Below, one piece after another: positions 34,923 to 44,266 of a DNA stretch of 64,000 bases. Source of the stretch: Maribacter arenosus (GTDB taxonomy: Bacteria; Bacteroidota; Bacteroidia; Flavobacteriales; Flavobacteriaceae); assembly GCF_014610845.1 (NCBI RefSeq), contig NZ_JABTCG010000002.1, positions 612,599 to 676,598 of the forward strand. The letters are read 5' to 3'. Every line of letters begins with the position of its first letter. Position 1 is the first letter of the stretch. The position numbers were made by a program, and so were the translations under genes. The notes under the pieces are model-generated. The model made no database searches and was not told the DNA's origin. It saw only the letters and a program-made list of their open reading frames with translations.

Positions 34923-35240
34923 CTTGTGTATTTTAAAATTATCCCTATGTAAAAGATTTTATTTTTGAGTTGGGCAAAAGTAGGAAAGCTTTTTAAAACT
35001 TTGGCCTTAAATGTATGATTTGTGGGCTAAGGCTTCAATTGGTTCGCCATGAAGGGGAAAGCCATTCGAAAGGGCATCCACGCCTTCTATAGACAACATC
35101 TATGGTTTATTAAAGTTTTCATTGTTACAAACTATGAGATTAAGGGCTCTAGAACTCTTGGATATTACATAACTTCAGTAGTTTGGCCCATTACATTGTG
35201 TGTAGACATGAAGGCCCCGCAAAACGCCTTAAAACACGTT
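34923..35240. other. 318-bp region without a convincing gene
   Basis: An open plus-strand frame at 35049-35255 (68 codons) has no recognisable sequence and runs into the methyltransferase gene from the opposite direction. The region before the OmpH-like start should contain its promoter. Nothing else is seen. Confidence 0.4.
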
Positions 35241-36068
35241 TTATGCTCTTCTTAGAATATAAATATGGGAAGAATACTCTTTGCTGCCCACTGCTTTCAA
35301 ATTAGACCACAACCCAATCGCAAATGCCTTGAAATAATTTTGTCTCCCGGTTTTATACTTTTCAGATAGCAAAGACACATAGAACGAATCAAAAATCATT
35401 GGTTTTACCTTGATGACTTTCATTCCGTAAATGGCGAACAAACATTGAATGGATTCCTTGGAGAAATGCCAAAGGTGTCTAGGCACATCGAAAGCAGCCC
35501 AATATGGTCCGTAATGTCCGGCATCATAAGATTTATAATTTGGTACCGCAATTACCAAGGTTCCTTTGTCCGTAAGTCGTGATACCAAATTCTCAATCTG
35601 CTTTTCAAGGTTTGGCAAATGCTCCAAAACGTGCCATAAGGTAATCACCGCGTACTTTCTATTTGGTAACGAATGTAAACTCGTGCTTAAGCCGATCCCC
35701 TTCCCTTCTGCCAGAAGCCTAGCATCCCTATTGGGCTCCACGCCTTGAACATCCCAACCGCTTTTTTTTGCCTTTAAAAGAAAATCCCCGGTTCCCGCTC
35801 CAACATCCAGGAGTGTTTTTTCCCCCGAACAATATTTTGAAATAAGCCCTACTTTTTTCATCAGGCTATATTTTTTTACCCTTTGATATAATTTGTCAAT
35901 TAGGGTTTTATTGGCATCCGTATGTGAGATATAACTTTGGCTCTCATAATATCTGTTGAGGTCTTGGGGTTGGGGTTGGGTGGACAACATTTTGAAGTTG
36001 GGGTCATAAACAAGTTCAAACCTTTCCCCTGTAACAGAATAATCCTTAGTTCTTAAATACGGTTTCAT
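35241..36068 (-). CDS. class I SAM-dependent methyltransferase
   Basis: A 275-residue protein. The SAM-binding motif I reads TLLDVGAGTGDFLLKAKKSG (about residues 85-104), followed by VQGVEPN and, further on, VITLWHVLEHLPN, which is typical of methyltransferase type 12/23 proteins in Bacteroidota. A short Cys-free N-terminal region precedes the fold. Its start overlaps the end of the upstream lipoprotein gene by 23 bp. The substrate is unknown; relatives act on lipids, sugars or small metabolites. Confidence 0.85.
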   Translation of the reverse strand: MKPYLRTKDYSVTGERFELVYDPNFKMLSTQPQPQDLNRYYESQSYISHTDANKTLIDKLYQRVKKYSLMKKVGLISKYCSGEKTLLDVGAGTGDFLLKAKKSGWDVQGVEPNRDARLLAEGKGIGLSTSLHSLPNRKYAVITLWHVLEHLPNLEKQIENLVSRLTDKGTLVIAVPNYKSYDAGHYGPYWAAFDVPRHLWHFSKESIQCLFAIYGMKVIKVKPMIFDSFYVSLLSEKYKTGRQNYFKAFAIGLWSNLKAVGSKEYSSHIYILRRA

Positions 36069-36606
36069 TATAATTATTGGTGGACAAATATTCCATTTTA
36101 AGACGTCTAAGATACTCTAAAACTGTCTCCCGTGAAAGCGCGTCCCTTTGCAAGCAATCCATTTCGATATCATTATAAACTTCAATAGCGATATACCAAT
36201 GGCCATTTCTTGTAAACCCACCATCATCACCGGTAAAAATGGGGTCGATATTTTCGTTGCCCAATGCGGCGTTTACAAAAACATCTAGAACTATAGGGAA
36301 AATGTTTATTGATTTATCAGGGATTTCGATCTCGTAAAAAGAAAAGAAAAATTGTTGTCCTTCTACCATGAATGGAACATCATCGTAGACGTTCTCATTT
36401 TCCAATTCGAATTTAGTATCGACATAATTATAAAATTGATTCGCATCCTTTGGGTCTTCGAACACAAACATTTCCCGCTTAGGCAGGCTTTTTTTAAAGG
36501 ATGAACCCTTGGTGATTTTATAATCATCAATCTCGGGGGCAATGCGCAAGGGTATACACGAAGTACAGAACAAGAGGGTAAAAGCGACAAGTAAATGAGC
36601 TTTCAT
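36046..36606 (-). CDS. hypothetical lipoprotein
   Basis: From the ATG at 36606 this is a 186-residue protein with a lipoprotein signal (MKAHLLVAFTLLFCTSC, Cys at residue 17). An in-frame start eleven codons upstream would disrupt the signal peptide. The mature part has KITKGSSFKKSLPKREMFVF and DIEMDCLQRDALSRETVLEY and no domain that I recognise. It follows mnmG by 152 bp, which include a parS-type site, and overlaps the methyltransferase gene. Confidence 0.72.
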   Translation of the reverse strand: MKAHLLVAFTLLFCTSCIPLRIAPEIDDYKITKGSSFKKSLPKREMFVFEDPKDANQFYNYVDTKFELENENVYDDVPFMVEGQQFFFSFYEIEIPDKSINIFPIVLDVFVNAALGNENIDPIFTGDDGGFTRNGHWYIAIEVYNDIEMDCLQRDALSRETVLEYLRRLKMEYLSTNNYNETVFKN

Positions 36607-36734
36607 TATATATGGGCTAGACAGGGGTATATACAGCAAAAATCAAGCCAGTTCAATCGTGTTTTCCTATAATTAAAACGAAAGGGGCTCTATTTGGTTT
36701 TAGGAGTAAAAAGCAATGGTCGTCAAACACACAA

Positions 36735-36750
36735 TGTTCCACGTGGAACA
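36735..36750. other. parS-type centromere site 1
   Basis: TGTTCCACGTGGAACA is a perfect 16-bp palindrome fitting the conserved bacterial parS pattern (TGTTnCACGTGnAACA) bound by ParB/Spo0J. It lies just downstream of mnmG in an intergenic gap. A second identical copy is at 38638-38653. In many bacteria mnmG (gidA) and parS sites lie near the replication origin. Confidence 0.8.
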
Positions 36751-36758
36751 AAGCTTGT

Positions 36759-38627
36759 TTATCTGCCCATGTATACTAGTAGAACGCTGATATCAGAAGG
36801 TGAAACCCCACTGATCCGGGATGCCTGTGAAATGGTTATTGGGCGAATTGACTGTAATTTTTCCCGGGCTTCAAATGAAAGTGATTTCAAAATTGAATAG
36901 TCAAAATTATCTGGGATTTTGACATTCTCTAGCCTGTGCAATTTGTCCGCGTTGCTTTTTTCCTTCTGTATATACCCGGCATATTTTACTTGAATCTCCG
37001 CTTGTTCCATTTCTTCCTGCCCCAAGTTATTTTCGTTTACGAAATTTGAGACAGCTTCCAATTGCATCATGTGGTCCATTGTAACTTTTGGTCTGGAAAA
37101 GACCTTGAACATCTTATCGGACTGTTTTACCAAAGCTGAATCGACTTCTTCCAGTATGGGATTAATGGATTCCGGACTTACACTGGTTTGCTTGAAAAAT
37201 TTAATGAATGCGTCGGATTTCTTTCTTTTTTCCTCCATACGCCTTAAGCGTTCATCGGTAGCCAATCCTATCGCGTGACTCATAGGGGTAAGTCTTAAAT
37301 CCGCATTGTCTTGCCTTAATAGCGTTCTATATTCCGCCCTAGAAGTAAACATTCGGTACGGTTCCTCAGTGCCTTTGGTAATAAGGTCGTCTATAAGCAC
37401 CCCGATATAAGCTTCATCCCGTTTTAAAATAAAAGAATCCCTATCGTTTATCTTTAAATGCGCATTGATTCCCGCCATCAATCCTTGGGAGGCCGCTTCT
37501 TCATATCCAGTGGTGCCATTGATCTGACCTGCGAAATAAAGATTATTCAGCAGTTTTGTTTCGAGCGTATGCTTTAATTGTGTGGGCGGGAAATAATCAT
37601 ATTCTATGGCATAACCAGGTCTAAAGAATTTCACCTTTTCAAAACCAACCACGGAGCGTAGTGCTTTAAACTGAATATCTTCAGGTAATGAGGTTGAAAA
37701 ACCATTCACATATACTTCTACAGTATCCCATCCTTCAGGCTCAACAAATAATTGGTGGCTACTTTTGTCGGCGAATCGATTGATTTTATCCTCGATTGAT
37801 GGGCAATATCTTGGGCCAATACTTTTGATCCTACCGTTGAACATCGGTGAGCGATCAAAGCCGGTTCGCAAGACATCGTGGACCATTTCACTAGTGTGGG
37901 TCATAAAGCAGTCCCGTTGTTGAGAAAGAATCGGCGTATCTAAATATGAGAATTTCTCCGGGTGAACATCACCAGGTTGTACAATCATTTTGGAGTAATC
38001 CAATGAGCGCCCATCGACACGAGGGGGCGTGCCCGTTTTCATTCTACCGCTTTCGAAACCCAAATCCGTTAATTGTTCCGTAATACCGGTTGCCGCCTTT
38101 TCCCCTGCACGACCTCCGCCAAATTGTTTATTACCAATATGAATAAGACCATTTAGAAAAGTGCCATTCGTAAGAACTACAGACTTCCCTTTGATGTCAA
38201 TACCCAAGGATGTCCGCACCCCTTTTACCGTATTTCCTTCTATCAACAAACCGCTGATCATTTCTTGATAAAAATCGACATTCGGAGTACTTTCTAAAGC
38301 CAATCTCCATTCTTCCGCAAATCTCATCCTATCATTTTGGGCCCTTGGACTCCACATAGCAGGACCCTTTGATTTGTTGAGCATCTTGAATTGTATGGCC
38401 GACTTATCCGTAATTATTCCGCTATATCCGCCTAATGCATCAATCTCTCGAACGATCTGTCCTTTTGCGATTCCTCCCATAGCAGGATTACAAGACATTT
38501 GTCCAATCGTCTGCAGGTTCATCGTCGCCAATAAGGTTTTAGAGCCCATATTGGCAGCGGCTGCAGCAGCCTCAGCGCCCGCATGCCCTCCACCAACCAC
38601 AATTACATCATACACTTCTTCAAACAT
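36759..38627 (-). CDS. mnmG: tRNA uridine-5-carboxymethylaminomethyl(34) synthesis enzyme MnmG
   Basis: A 622-residue FAD-binding enzyme of full length. It has the dinucleotide-binding VGGGHAGAEAA at residues 11-21, the family segment CNPAMGGIAKGQIVREIDALGG, GGRAGEKAATGITEQL, ESGRMKTGTPPRVDGRSLDY and the C-terminal ISGVSPSDISVLLVYMGR. With MnmE it modifies the wobble uridine of certain tRNAs. It starts 3 bp after the ybeY stop and is flanked on both sides by parS-type sites. Confidence 0.96.
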   Translation of the reverse strand: MFEEVYDVIVVGGGHAGAEAAAAAANMGSKTLLATMNLQTIGQMSCNPAMGGIAKGQIVREIDALGGYSGIITDKSAIQFKMLNKSKGPAMWSPRAQNDRMRFAEEWRLALESTPNVDFYQEMISGLLIEGNTVKGVRTSLGIDIKGKSVVLTNGTFLNGLIHIGNKQFGGGRAGEKAATGITEQLTDLGFESGRMKTGTPPRVDGRSLDYSKMIVQPGDVHPEKFSYLDTPILSQQRDCFMTHTSEMVHDVLRTGFDRSPMFNGRIKSIGPRYCPSIEDKINRFADKSSHQLFVEPEGWDTVEVYVNGFSTSLPEDIQFKALRSVVGFEKVKFFRPGYAIEYDYFPPTQLKHTLETKLLNNLYFAGQINGTTGYEEAASQGLMAGINAHLKINDRDSFILKRDEAYIGVLIDDLITKGTEEPYRMFTSRAEYRTLLRQDNADLRLTPMSHAIGLATDERLRRMEEKRKKSDAFIKFFKQTSVSPESINPILEEVDSALVKQSDKMFKVFSRPKVTMDHMMQLEAVSNFVNENNLGQEEMEQAEIQVKYAGYIQKEKSNADKLHRLENVKIPDNFDYSILKSLSFEAREKLQSIRPITISQASRISGVSPSDISVLLVYMGR

Positions 38628-38630
38628 AGC

Positions 38631-39053
38631 CTACTTTTGTTCCACGTGGAACATTTTAATTTTATCGTCTTCTTTCAATCGCATCTCCTTAATCTCCTTT
38701 TCCGTCTTGTCATTATACCCAAGCAAATGCAAAAGACCATGTGCCATGACACGCAACAACTCGTTTGAAAACTTTTGCCTAAATCGAATCGCATTTTCTT
38801 TCACCCTATCTATTGATATAAAAATGTCACCACTGATAACCTCTTTCTTAGAATAATCAAAAGTGATGATATCGGTATATGTATCGTGATCTAAAAATTT
38901 CTTGTTGATATTCAATAAATAGTCGTCATCGCAAAAAACAAAATTAATAGTGCCTGACTTAGCCTTTTCAGAATTTAAAACCCTATTAACCCAATCGGTA
39001 TAATCGTCTAATGCGTTTAATTCGAAATCGCACTCAAAAAAAAATTCAGTCAT
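38631..39053 (-). CDS. ybeY: endoribonuclease YbeY (rRNA maturation)
   Basis: A 140-residue UPF0054 metalloprotein that acts in 16S rRNA 3' processing and ribosome quality control. The metal-site motif reads HGLLHLLGYND, preceded by DIITFDYSK and GDIFISIDRV. The last histidine of the classical HGxLHLxGYDH motif is replaced; to my recollection this is usual in Bacteroidota and so is not a sign of inactivation. It overlaps the end of the DUF4175-type gene by 8 bp. Its last codons (MFHVEQK then stop) contain a complete parS-type palindrome. Confidence 0.9.
   Translation of the reverse strand: MTEFFFECDFELNALDDYTDWVNRVLNSEKAKSGTINFVFCDDDYLLNINKKFLDHDTYTDIITFDYSKKEVISGDIFISIDRVKENAIRFRQKFSNELLRVMAHGLLHLLGYNDKTEKEIKEMRLKEDDKIKMFHVEQK
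38638..38653. other. parS-type centromere site 2, embedded in the 3' end of ybeY
   Basis: TGTTCCACGTGGAACA, identical to the site at 36735-36750 and 1,903 bp from it. Here it encodes the last residues of YbeY (FHVEQ region), so the same bases serve as coding sequence and as a ParB site. ParB binding is inferred from the exact motif. Confidence 0.78.
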
Positions 39054-42000
39054 CGCCTTTAAAATATTCCTTAACCCTATTTTGATAATTTTGCCGCAAA
39101 GGTAACGCTTGCCTATTTAATATTTCAATATCATTTCTATTCTGATCTATAATCGCCGGTTTGGTCAATATCGGATTTTGAAATGTATTTATGTTGGTGT
39201 TACTTTCCCGTTCCGATTTTTTTCCTTTGGTCAATTCGGCGTTTTCCAGCTTCAAAAGTTCGTGTTCTATTACATTTACTTTATTCCTCGTTCTTTGGGT
39301 AATTCCGTTCTCTATCAAATCGTTTTCGAAATCCTCCATCTGTTTGATTAACTTTTCGCCCAATTTTCTATCATCCTCCTTAATCATATTCATTAACTGC
39401 TGTTCTAATTGCTCCCGCAACATCTGTTGTTGTTTATAAATCTCATACATCTCCTTCAACTCTTCCTCGTTAGGCTGGCTTTGGCCATTATCAGTGGCCC
39501 TATTGCCCGAATCACCCCCTTTTCCTTTACCTTCACCGGGATCTGTTCCGTTTTGATTCTTGTCCTTTCCGGATTTAGATTCCCCTTCTCCATCCCCTTC
39601 CTTTCCATTTTCGCCTTTTTGACCTTCTCCGTCCCCTTCTTTAGGCTTCCCCTGTCCGCTTTGGCCCATTCCTTCCATCTTTTCCTTTAACTCGCCCTGA
39701 CCTTTAATAATATCAGGAAGCTGAAATCCGGGTTCACCCTTCCCTGAACCAGCACCCGTTTGCATACTTTGCTGCATATTATCCAATATTTCAGCTAGAA
39801 AATTAGATAACTCATTACTGGCATTCAAAACATACTTTTGATAAGATACTCCTTGGTATATTTGATTGTCCGCAATACTTTCCAAAGATTTGTCTATATT
39901 ATAATACACATCTGTAATCTGCTCGTTAACAAACTCAGACAATTCGGCCCTTCTCAATGATAAAGCAAAAAGACTGTCGTCTACATGTTCGAACAGGCCC
40001 CTAAGTTCATTCTGCTTTCTCACGGTTCCGGAAAAGTTGGAAATCTCCAAGTCGGTTTCCTCTAATGATTCGAATAGTTTTTCTTGTTTAAATGAAAAAG
40101 TGACCAAATTATCAAGAATCTGTCGTAACATTTCAGCATCCTCAGTAATGCTCGACCCCCCAGAAGCCCCTGCCGATGCCGATTCCAATTTCTCCGCCAT
40201 CTCTTTCATTTTTTGAGCGGCGGATTTTTGTTTTTGTTTCGCTTTTTCCACCCCTTGCGTCTTCGCCTGGGAATCAGAAGAACTATCATCCCCTTTATTT
40301 CTATTTATTTCATCCAAAGCCTCATTCTGGTCTTTTTTTATGGATTCCTCTTTAACGTCGTCCATTTCCAATTCAAGTGGCTTCTGTAGTTTGCCATTAT
40401 CTTTGGCCAACTCTTCCATTTCTTTGGCCCAATCCTCAAATTCTTTGTTTAATCGCTCTTGATTCTGTTCCTTTAAAAACTCCTTGAGATCCAATTCTGA
40501 CATTGTTTGCTGTTCCTCGGCCAGCTTCTTTAAGTCACTAGCCAATTGTGCAATCTTCTCGGAGACATAATATCTCTTGGTTAGCTCTAACAATTGCTCG
40601 AGGTTACGCTTACTATTTTTTTGTTTCTTGCCTAATTCTTCAAGCCGTTTGGCTAATTCTTCCTTATCTATCTTATTGGCAATCTTATTCAACTCTTCCA
40701 ATAACTTCTCATTTTTCCTTGCCTCCAATTCCTGGCGCTGCAGTCGTTCTTGCAACAATTTGTTTAAATTGTCATCCTGATCCCGTTTGTCCAAATTCTC
40801 TTTTAACTGGCTGCTGAATTTCTGCATGAGTTCTTCCTGTTCTTTTTGCTTATTCAAAAACTGTTTGATCTGGTTTTGGTCATTGAAATTCAACTCCTTT
40901 TTCTCCTTTTGTTCGTTGTTGATCTTCTCGAGTGTCTTTTCCTGCTCCTCAAATTTCTCCAAAGAACGATCTATATTCCCTATAATGGATTGTTGTGATT
41001 CCAAATCCCTTTTCATCAACTCTTCCTTATCCAATAACTCACTAGTAAAAATCCTACTTTTTACAGTTTTTCCACCATGAATGGCATCATTATCCGTTGC
41101 CATAAAGTAATATTGATATCTAGTTCCTTCATCCAACACCAATCCTGAAGGAAACGTATAATAGAATTGATTGAAGTTTGAATTCGGTTTGCTTATAGTG
41201 ACAACCTGTTTGCCATTATCCTTTGATCCTTCTTGACAAATCAATTTGATATCCTTTAAACTATAGTCATCGGAAGATTCACCAATAAAATAAGACACAT
41301 TTGGATTTAAAGAATCCAAAACTTGTTCAACTTTAATTGTAGGGTAAGCGTCTTTTACTATCGTAAACCCATATTCCAATTTCTCATACTCCTTTACATT
41401 CTTATTTGATGTGGAAATCTGATACTCGTAATTGTTAAAAATCTTACTTGTTAAAGTGAACTCATCATCGTTTCGAATAAAATTCCTAACGGTATCTTTA
41501 TCTATTAAATGAATTTCTTCCGTATTTTCCCCGATCATTTTCCAGGTGACTCGCGTGCCTTCTGGTAAGATTGCATTCCCCGTACTCTTTATCGTTTCTG
41601 TTTTTTTGTTCAGATAATCCGGATAGTCGAATTCTACTATAAAATTTTGAATCGTAGGTGCTTTAAGCACATTAAGATGATAGATTTCGGACTCGACTTT
41701 ACCAGAAAAAAATTGAAACTCACAATTCTCCAAAGGCGGTGTTAAGGCATATTTATACCTGCCATTTTCTTGCTGCAATAAAAGCTCTTTCCCATTAATC
41801 CTAATATTTACAGCGTCTGGACGTACCTCCCCGCGTGTCGTTACGTAAATCGTATACGATTCGTCTTCCAAAACATTAAGTCCGTTTGATACCAGTTCAA
41901 AGGTAAATGGCGCCGGTGGGGCATAGGCAAGATCATAATTCAACACTCTATCGTATGAACTGAAGAAAGAAGTCAAATTACCGGATAAATAAATGGCCCC

Positions 42001-42498
42001 AAACAACAGAATGGGTACAATTAAATACTTCATATATTTTAGATTTTCCTTAAAGTCGATCGCTTTGGTAAAAGGAAATGGCTTTAGTGCTTCAGAGCGC
42101 TGTTCTATACTCGCTATTAATAATTCCGATTGGTTATTGTCATCCGCAAGGTCAAGTAAATTGTATAATCTATCAGCAACTTCAGGAAAATGCTTACCGA
42201 TTAACCGGGAAGCATCCTTATTGGTAATTCCATTCTTTACCTTGAACAAAAAGAGTAGGGGAACAAAAATAAATCTATAGAACAAAAACAATGCTAGTAC
42301 CACGAAACAGAAAAAAAGTATCATTCTCCCTAGGGAATTCAACCAAAGAAAATATTCCACTCCCAAAATGCCAAAGAAGACCATAAGACCAAATGCCACC
42401 GTAAGCAAGATGCCTTTTATCAGCATTTTGGTATAGTACTTCTTGGTAAAATGGTTTAATTTTCCAACGATGTCGTTATAAGCCTGCAATTTGGACAA
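39046..42498 (-). CDS. DUF4175-type large membrane-anchored coiled-coil protein
   Basis: A 1,150-residue protein. Two membrane helices lie near residues 24-85 and a third near 155-172, followed by an extracytoplasmic beta-rich region (about 180-480), then a very long Glu/Lys/Leu-rich coiled coil (about 490-800), a low-complexity Gly/Lys/Glu-rich segment (about 940-1005) and a final helical region. This is the Bacteroidota DUF4175 type, of unknown function, perhaps linked to aerotolerance-type BatD/MoxR systems, which I cannot show here. It is the first gene of the DUF4175 - ybeY - mnmG run. Confidence 0.8.
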   Translation of the reverse strand: MSKLQAYNDIVGKLNHFTKKYYTKMLIKGILLTVAFGLMVFFGILGVEYFLWLNSLGRMILFFCFVVLALFLFYRFIFVPLLFLFKVKNGITNKDASRLIGKHFPEVADRLYNLLDLADDNNQSELLIASIEQRSEALKPFPFTKAIDFKENLKYMKYLIVPILLFGAIYLSGNLTSFFSSYDRVLNYDLAYAPPAPFTFELVSNGLNVLEDESYTIYVTTRGEVRPDAVNIRINGKELLLQQENGRYKYALTPPLENCEFQFFSGKVESEIYHLNVLKAPTIQNFIVEFDYPDYLNKKTETIKSTGNAILPEGTRVTWKMIGENTEEIHLIDKDTVRNFIRNDDEFTLTSKIFNNYEYQISTSNKNVKEYEKLEYGFTIVKDAYPTIKVEQVLDSLNPNVSYFIGESSDDYSLKDIKLICQEGSKDNGKQVVTISKPNSNFNQFYYTFPSGLVLDEGTRYQYYFMATDNDAIHGGKTVKSRIFTSELLDKEELMKRDLESQQSIIGNIDRSLEKFEEQEKTLEKINNEQKEKKELNFNDQNQIKQFLNKQKEQEELMQKFSSQLKENLDKRDQDDNLNKLLQERLQRQELEARKNEKLLEELNKIANKIDKEELAKRLEELGKKQKNSKRNLEQLLELTKRYYVSEKIAQLASDLKKLAEEQQTMSELDLKEFLKEQNQERLNKEFEDWAKEMEELAKDNGKLQKPLELEMDDVKEESIKKDQNEALDEINRNKGDDSSSDSQAKTQGVEKAKQKQKSAAQKMKEMAEKLESASAGASGGSSITEDAEMLRQILDNLVTFSFKQEKLFESLEETDLEISNFSGTVRKQNELRGLFEHVDDSLFALSLRRAELSEFVNEQITDVYYNIDKSLESIADNQIYQGVSYQKYVLNASNELSNFLAEILDNMQQSMQTGAGSGKGEPGFQLPDIIKGQGELKEKMEGMGQSGQGKPKEGDGEGQKGENGKEGDGEGESKSGKDKNQNGTDPGEGKGKGGDSGNRATDNGQSQPNEEELKEMYEIYKQQQMLREQLEQQLMNMIKEDDRKLGEKLIKQMEDFENDLIENGITQRTRNKVNVIEHELLKLENAELTKGKKSERESNTNINTFQNPILTKPAIIDQNRNDIEILNRQALPLRQNYQNRVKEYFKGDD

Positions 42499-42614
42499 AT
42501 TTTAATGCCAAGATAATCGATATCTATTACTTCAGTATCAAAATCATGTTAAAAGGCCCCATAATACGACTTCTTCAACCGTTACGAGCTAACTTTTTAC
42601 CCCTTCGTCAGTAC

Positions 42615-42645
42615 TTTGGTGCTTAAGTGGATTCGCCTATCTTTG
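42615..42645 (+). promoter_or_regulatory. Bacteroidota-type promoter of gltX
   Basis: TTTG at 42615-42618 is followed after 19 bp by TATCTTTG at 42638-42645, matching the -33/-7 consensus of the phylum. The transcript should start about 42652, giving a leader of a dozen bases before the ATG at 42665. Confidence 0.7.
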
Positions 42646-42664
42646 CCATCTTAACACATTTTAC

Positions 42665-44179
42665 ATGAATCAAAAAGTCAGGGTCCGTTTTGCCCCTAGT
42701 CCTACAGGGCCGTTGCATATAGGCGGAATACGTACAGCTCTTTTCAATTATTTATTTGCGAAACATCATAATGGGGATTTTATCTTGCGCATTGAAGACA
42801 CCGACCAGAACCGTTATGTTGAAGGTGCCGAACAATATATTATCGAAGCTTTGGAATGGTGTGGTATCCCTTATGATGAGGGCCCAGGCAAAGAGGGTGG
42901 TTTAGGTCCATATCGCCAAAGTGAACGTAAGCACTTATATAAGGAATACGCGGATGAATTGATTTCAAAGGGCAAAGCCTATTATGCTTTTGACACTACG
43001 GAAGAATTGGACCGGCACCGCAAAGAACACGAAACCAAAGGTAAAACCTTCATTTACAACTGGCACAACCGTTTGAAATTGAACAACTCCCTATCATTGT
43101 CAACCACAGAAACCAAGGCTAAACTTCACGCTGGGGACAATTTTGTGATTCGGTTTCTAACCCCTCAAAATCAGCAATTGCATTTAAAAGATCTTATTAG
43201 GGGTGATATTGAAATAGATACCAATATTTTGGATGATAAAGTGCTCTATAAGAGTGATGGCATGCCCACCTACCATTTAGCCAATATCGTCGATGACCAT
43301 CTCATGCAAATTACCCATGTGATCCGCGGTGAGGAATGGCTTCCCTCCCTTGCACTACACCAATTATTATATGATGCTTTCGAGTGGGAAACCCCTCAAT
43401 TTGCTCATTTACCCTTAATCATGAAACCCACCGGCAAAGGCAAACTGAGTAAGCGAGACGGCGAGAAAATGGGCTTCCCCGTATTTCCACTTTCGTGGAA
43501 CGATTCCCAAGGATATCGGGAAGCAGGGTATTTTCCAGAAGCGGTTATCAACTTTTTGGCGCTACTTGGATGGAATCCCGGCACAGAACAGGAATTATTC
43601 TCTTTGGAGGAGTTGGTGTCACAATTCAGCCTTGACCGAGTAAATAAGTCAGGGGCACGTTTTGATCCAGATAAAACCAAATGGTACAATCATCAGTATT
43701 TACAACAACAAGATGAGGGTAAGCTCGCAGAACAATACACCTACGAATTGGGTAAAATAGCTGACTCCAAGCAATTCTTGTTCGACCCTGATGAAGAACG
43801 TGTTAAAAGAATTGTGCCTCTGATCAAGGAACGAGCAACTTTTGTCTCTGATTTTTGGGAGTTAAGCGACTACTTCTTTTTAGCTCCAGAAACTTATGAA
43901 GAAAAATCCGTTCGTAAACAATGGAAGGAAGATACCCCTGAAATCATGAAAGATCTAATCAAGGTCCTGGAAGGTATTGAAGATTTTTCGTCAGAAAATA
44001 TAGAAACCATAGTAAAAGCATGGATAAACCAAATGGAACTTTCTTTTGGCAAGGTAATGCCCCCGTTGCGTTTGATAGTCGTAGGCGCGATGAAGGGGCC
44101 CCATCTGTTCGACATTTTAGGGATATTAGGTAAAGTGGAAAGTATATCCAGAATTAAAAAGGCCATAAGTATGCTATAG
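42665..44179 (+). CDS. gltX: glutamate-tRNA ligase
   Basis: A 504-residue class I aminoacyl-tRNA synthetase. The HIGH motif is HIGG at residues 18-21 (PSPTGPLHIGGIRTALF), the KMSKS-type loop is KLSKRDGE near residue 260, and IRGEEWLPS lies between them. It charges tRNA(Glu) with glutamate. The segment PVFPLSWNDSQGYREAGYFPEA is the usual Bacteroidota variant after the KMSKS loop. The gene is divergent from the DUF4175-type gene and has its own promoter. Confidence 0.96.
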   Translation: MNQKVRVRFAPSPTGPLHIGGIRTALFNYLFAKHHNGDFILRIEDTDQNRYVEGAEQYIIEALEWCGIPYDEGPGKEGGLGPYRQSERKHLYKEYADELISKGKAYYAFDTTEELDRHRKEHETKGKTFIYNWHNRLKLNNSLSLSTTETKAKLHAGDNFVIRFLTPQNQQLHLKDLIRGDIEIDTNILDDKVLYKSDGMPTYHLANIVDDHLMQITHVIRGEEWLPSLALHQLLYDAFEWETPQFAHLPLIMKPTGKGKLSKRDGEKMGFPVFPLSWNDSQGYREAGYFPEAVINFLALLGWNPGTEQELFSLEELVSQFSLDRVNKSGARFDPDKTKWYNHQYLQQQDEGKLAEQYTYELGKIADSKQFLFDPDEERVKRIVPLIKERATFVSDFWELSDYFFLAPETYEEKSVRKQWKEDTPEIMKDLIKVLEGIEDFSSENIETIVKAWINQMELSFGKVMPPLRLIVVGAMKGPHLFDILGILGKVESISRIKKAISML

Positions 44180-44266
44180 GATTACGGCTTGTAACAATTG
44201 GCCAATTTTTCTTACATATATACCAAAGCGTTTGTAAATTTATTCACTAACTAAAATTATATTATC

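Noticed and set aside
35049..35255. A 68-codon plus-strand open frame
   Set aside because: No recognisable sequence, no promoter box, and it overlaps the 3' end of the methyltransferase gene in antisense.
38730..38770. Loss of the third metal-ligand histidine in YbeY as a sign of inactivation
   Set aside because: The HGxLHLxGYxDK form is, to my recollection, usual in Bacteroidota, and the gene is otherwise intact.
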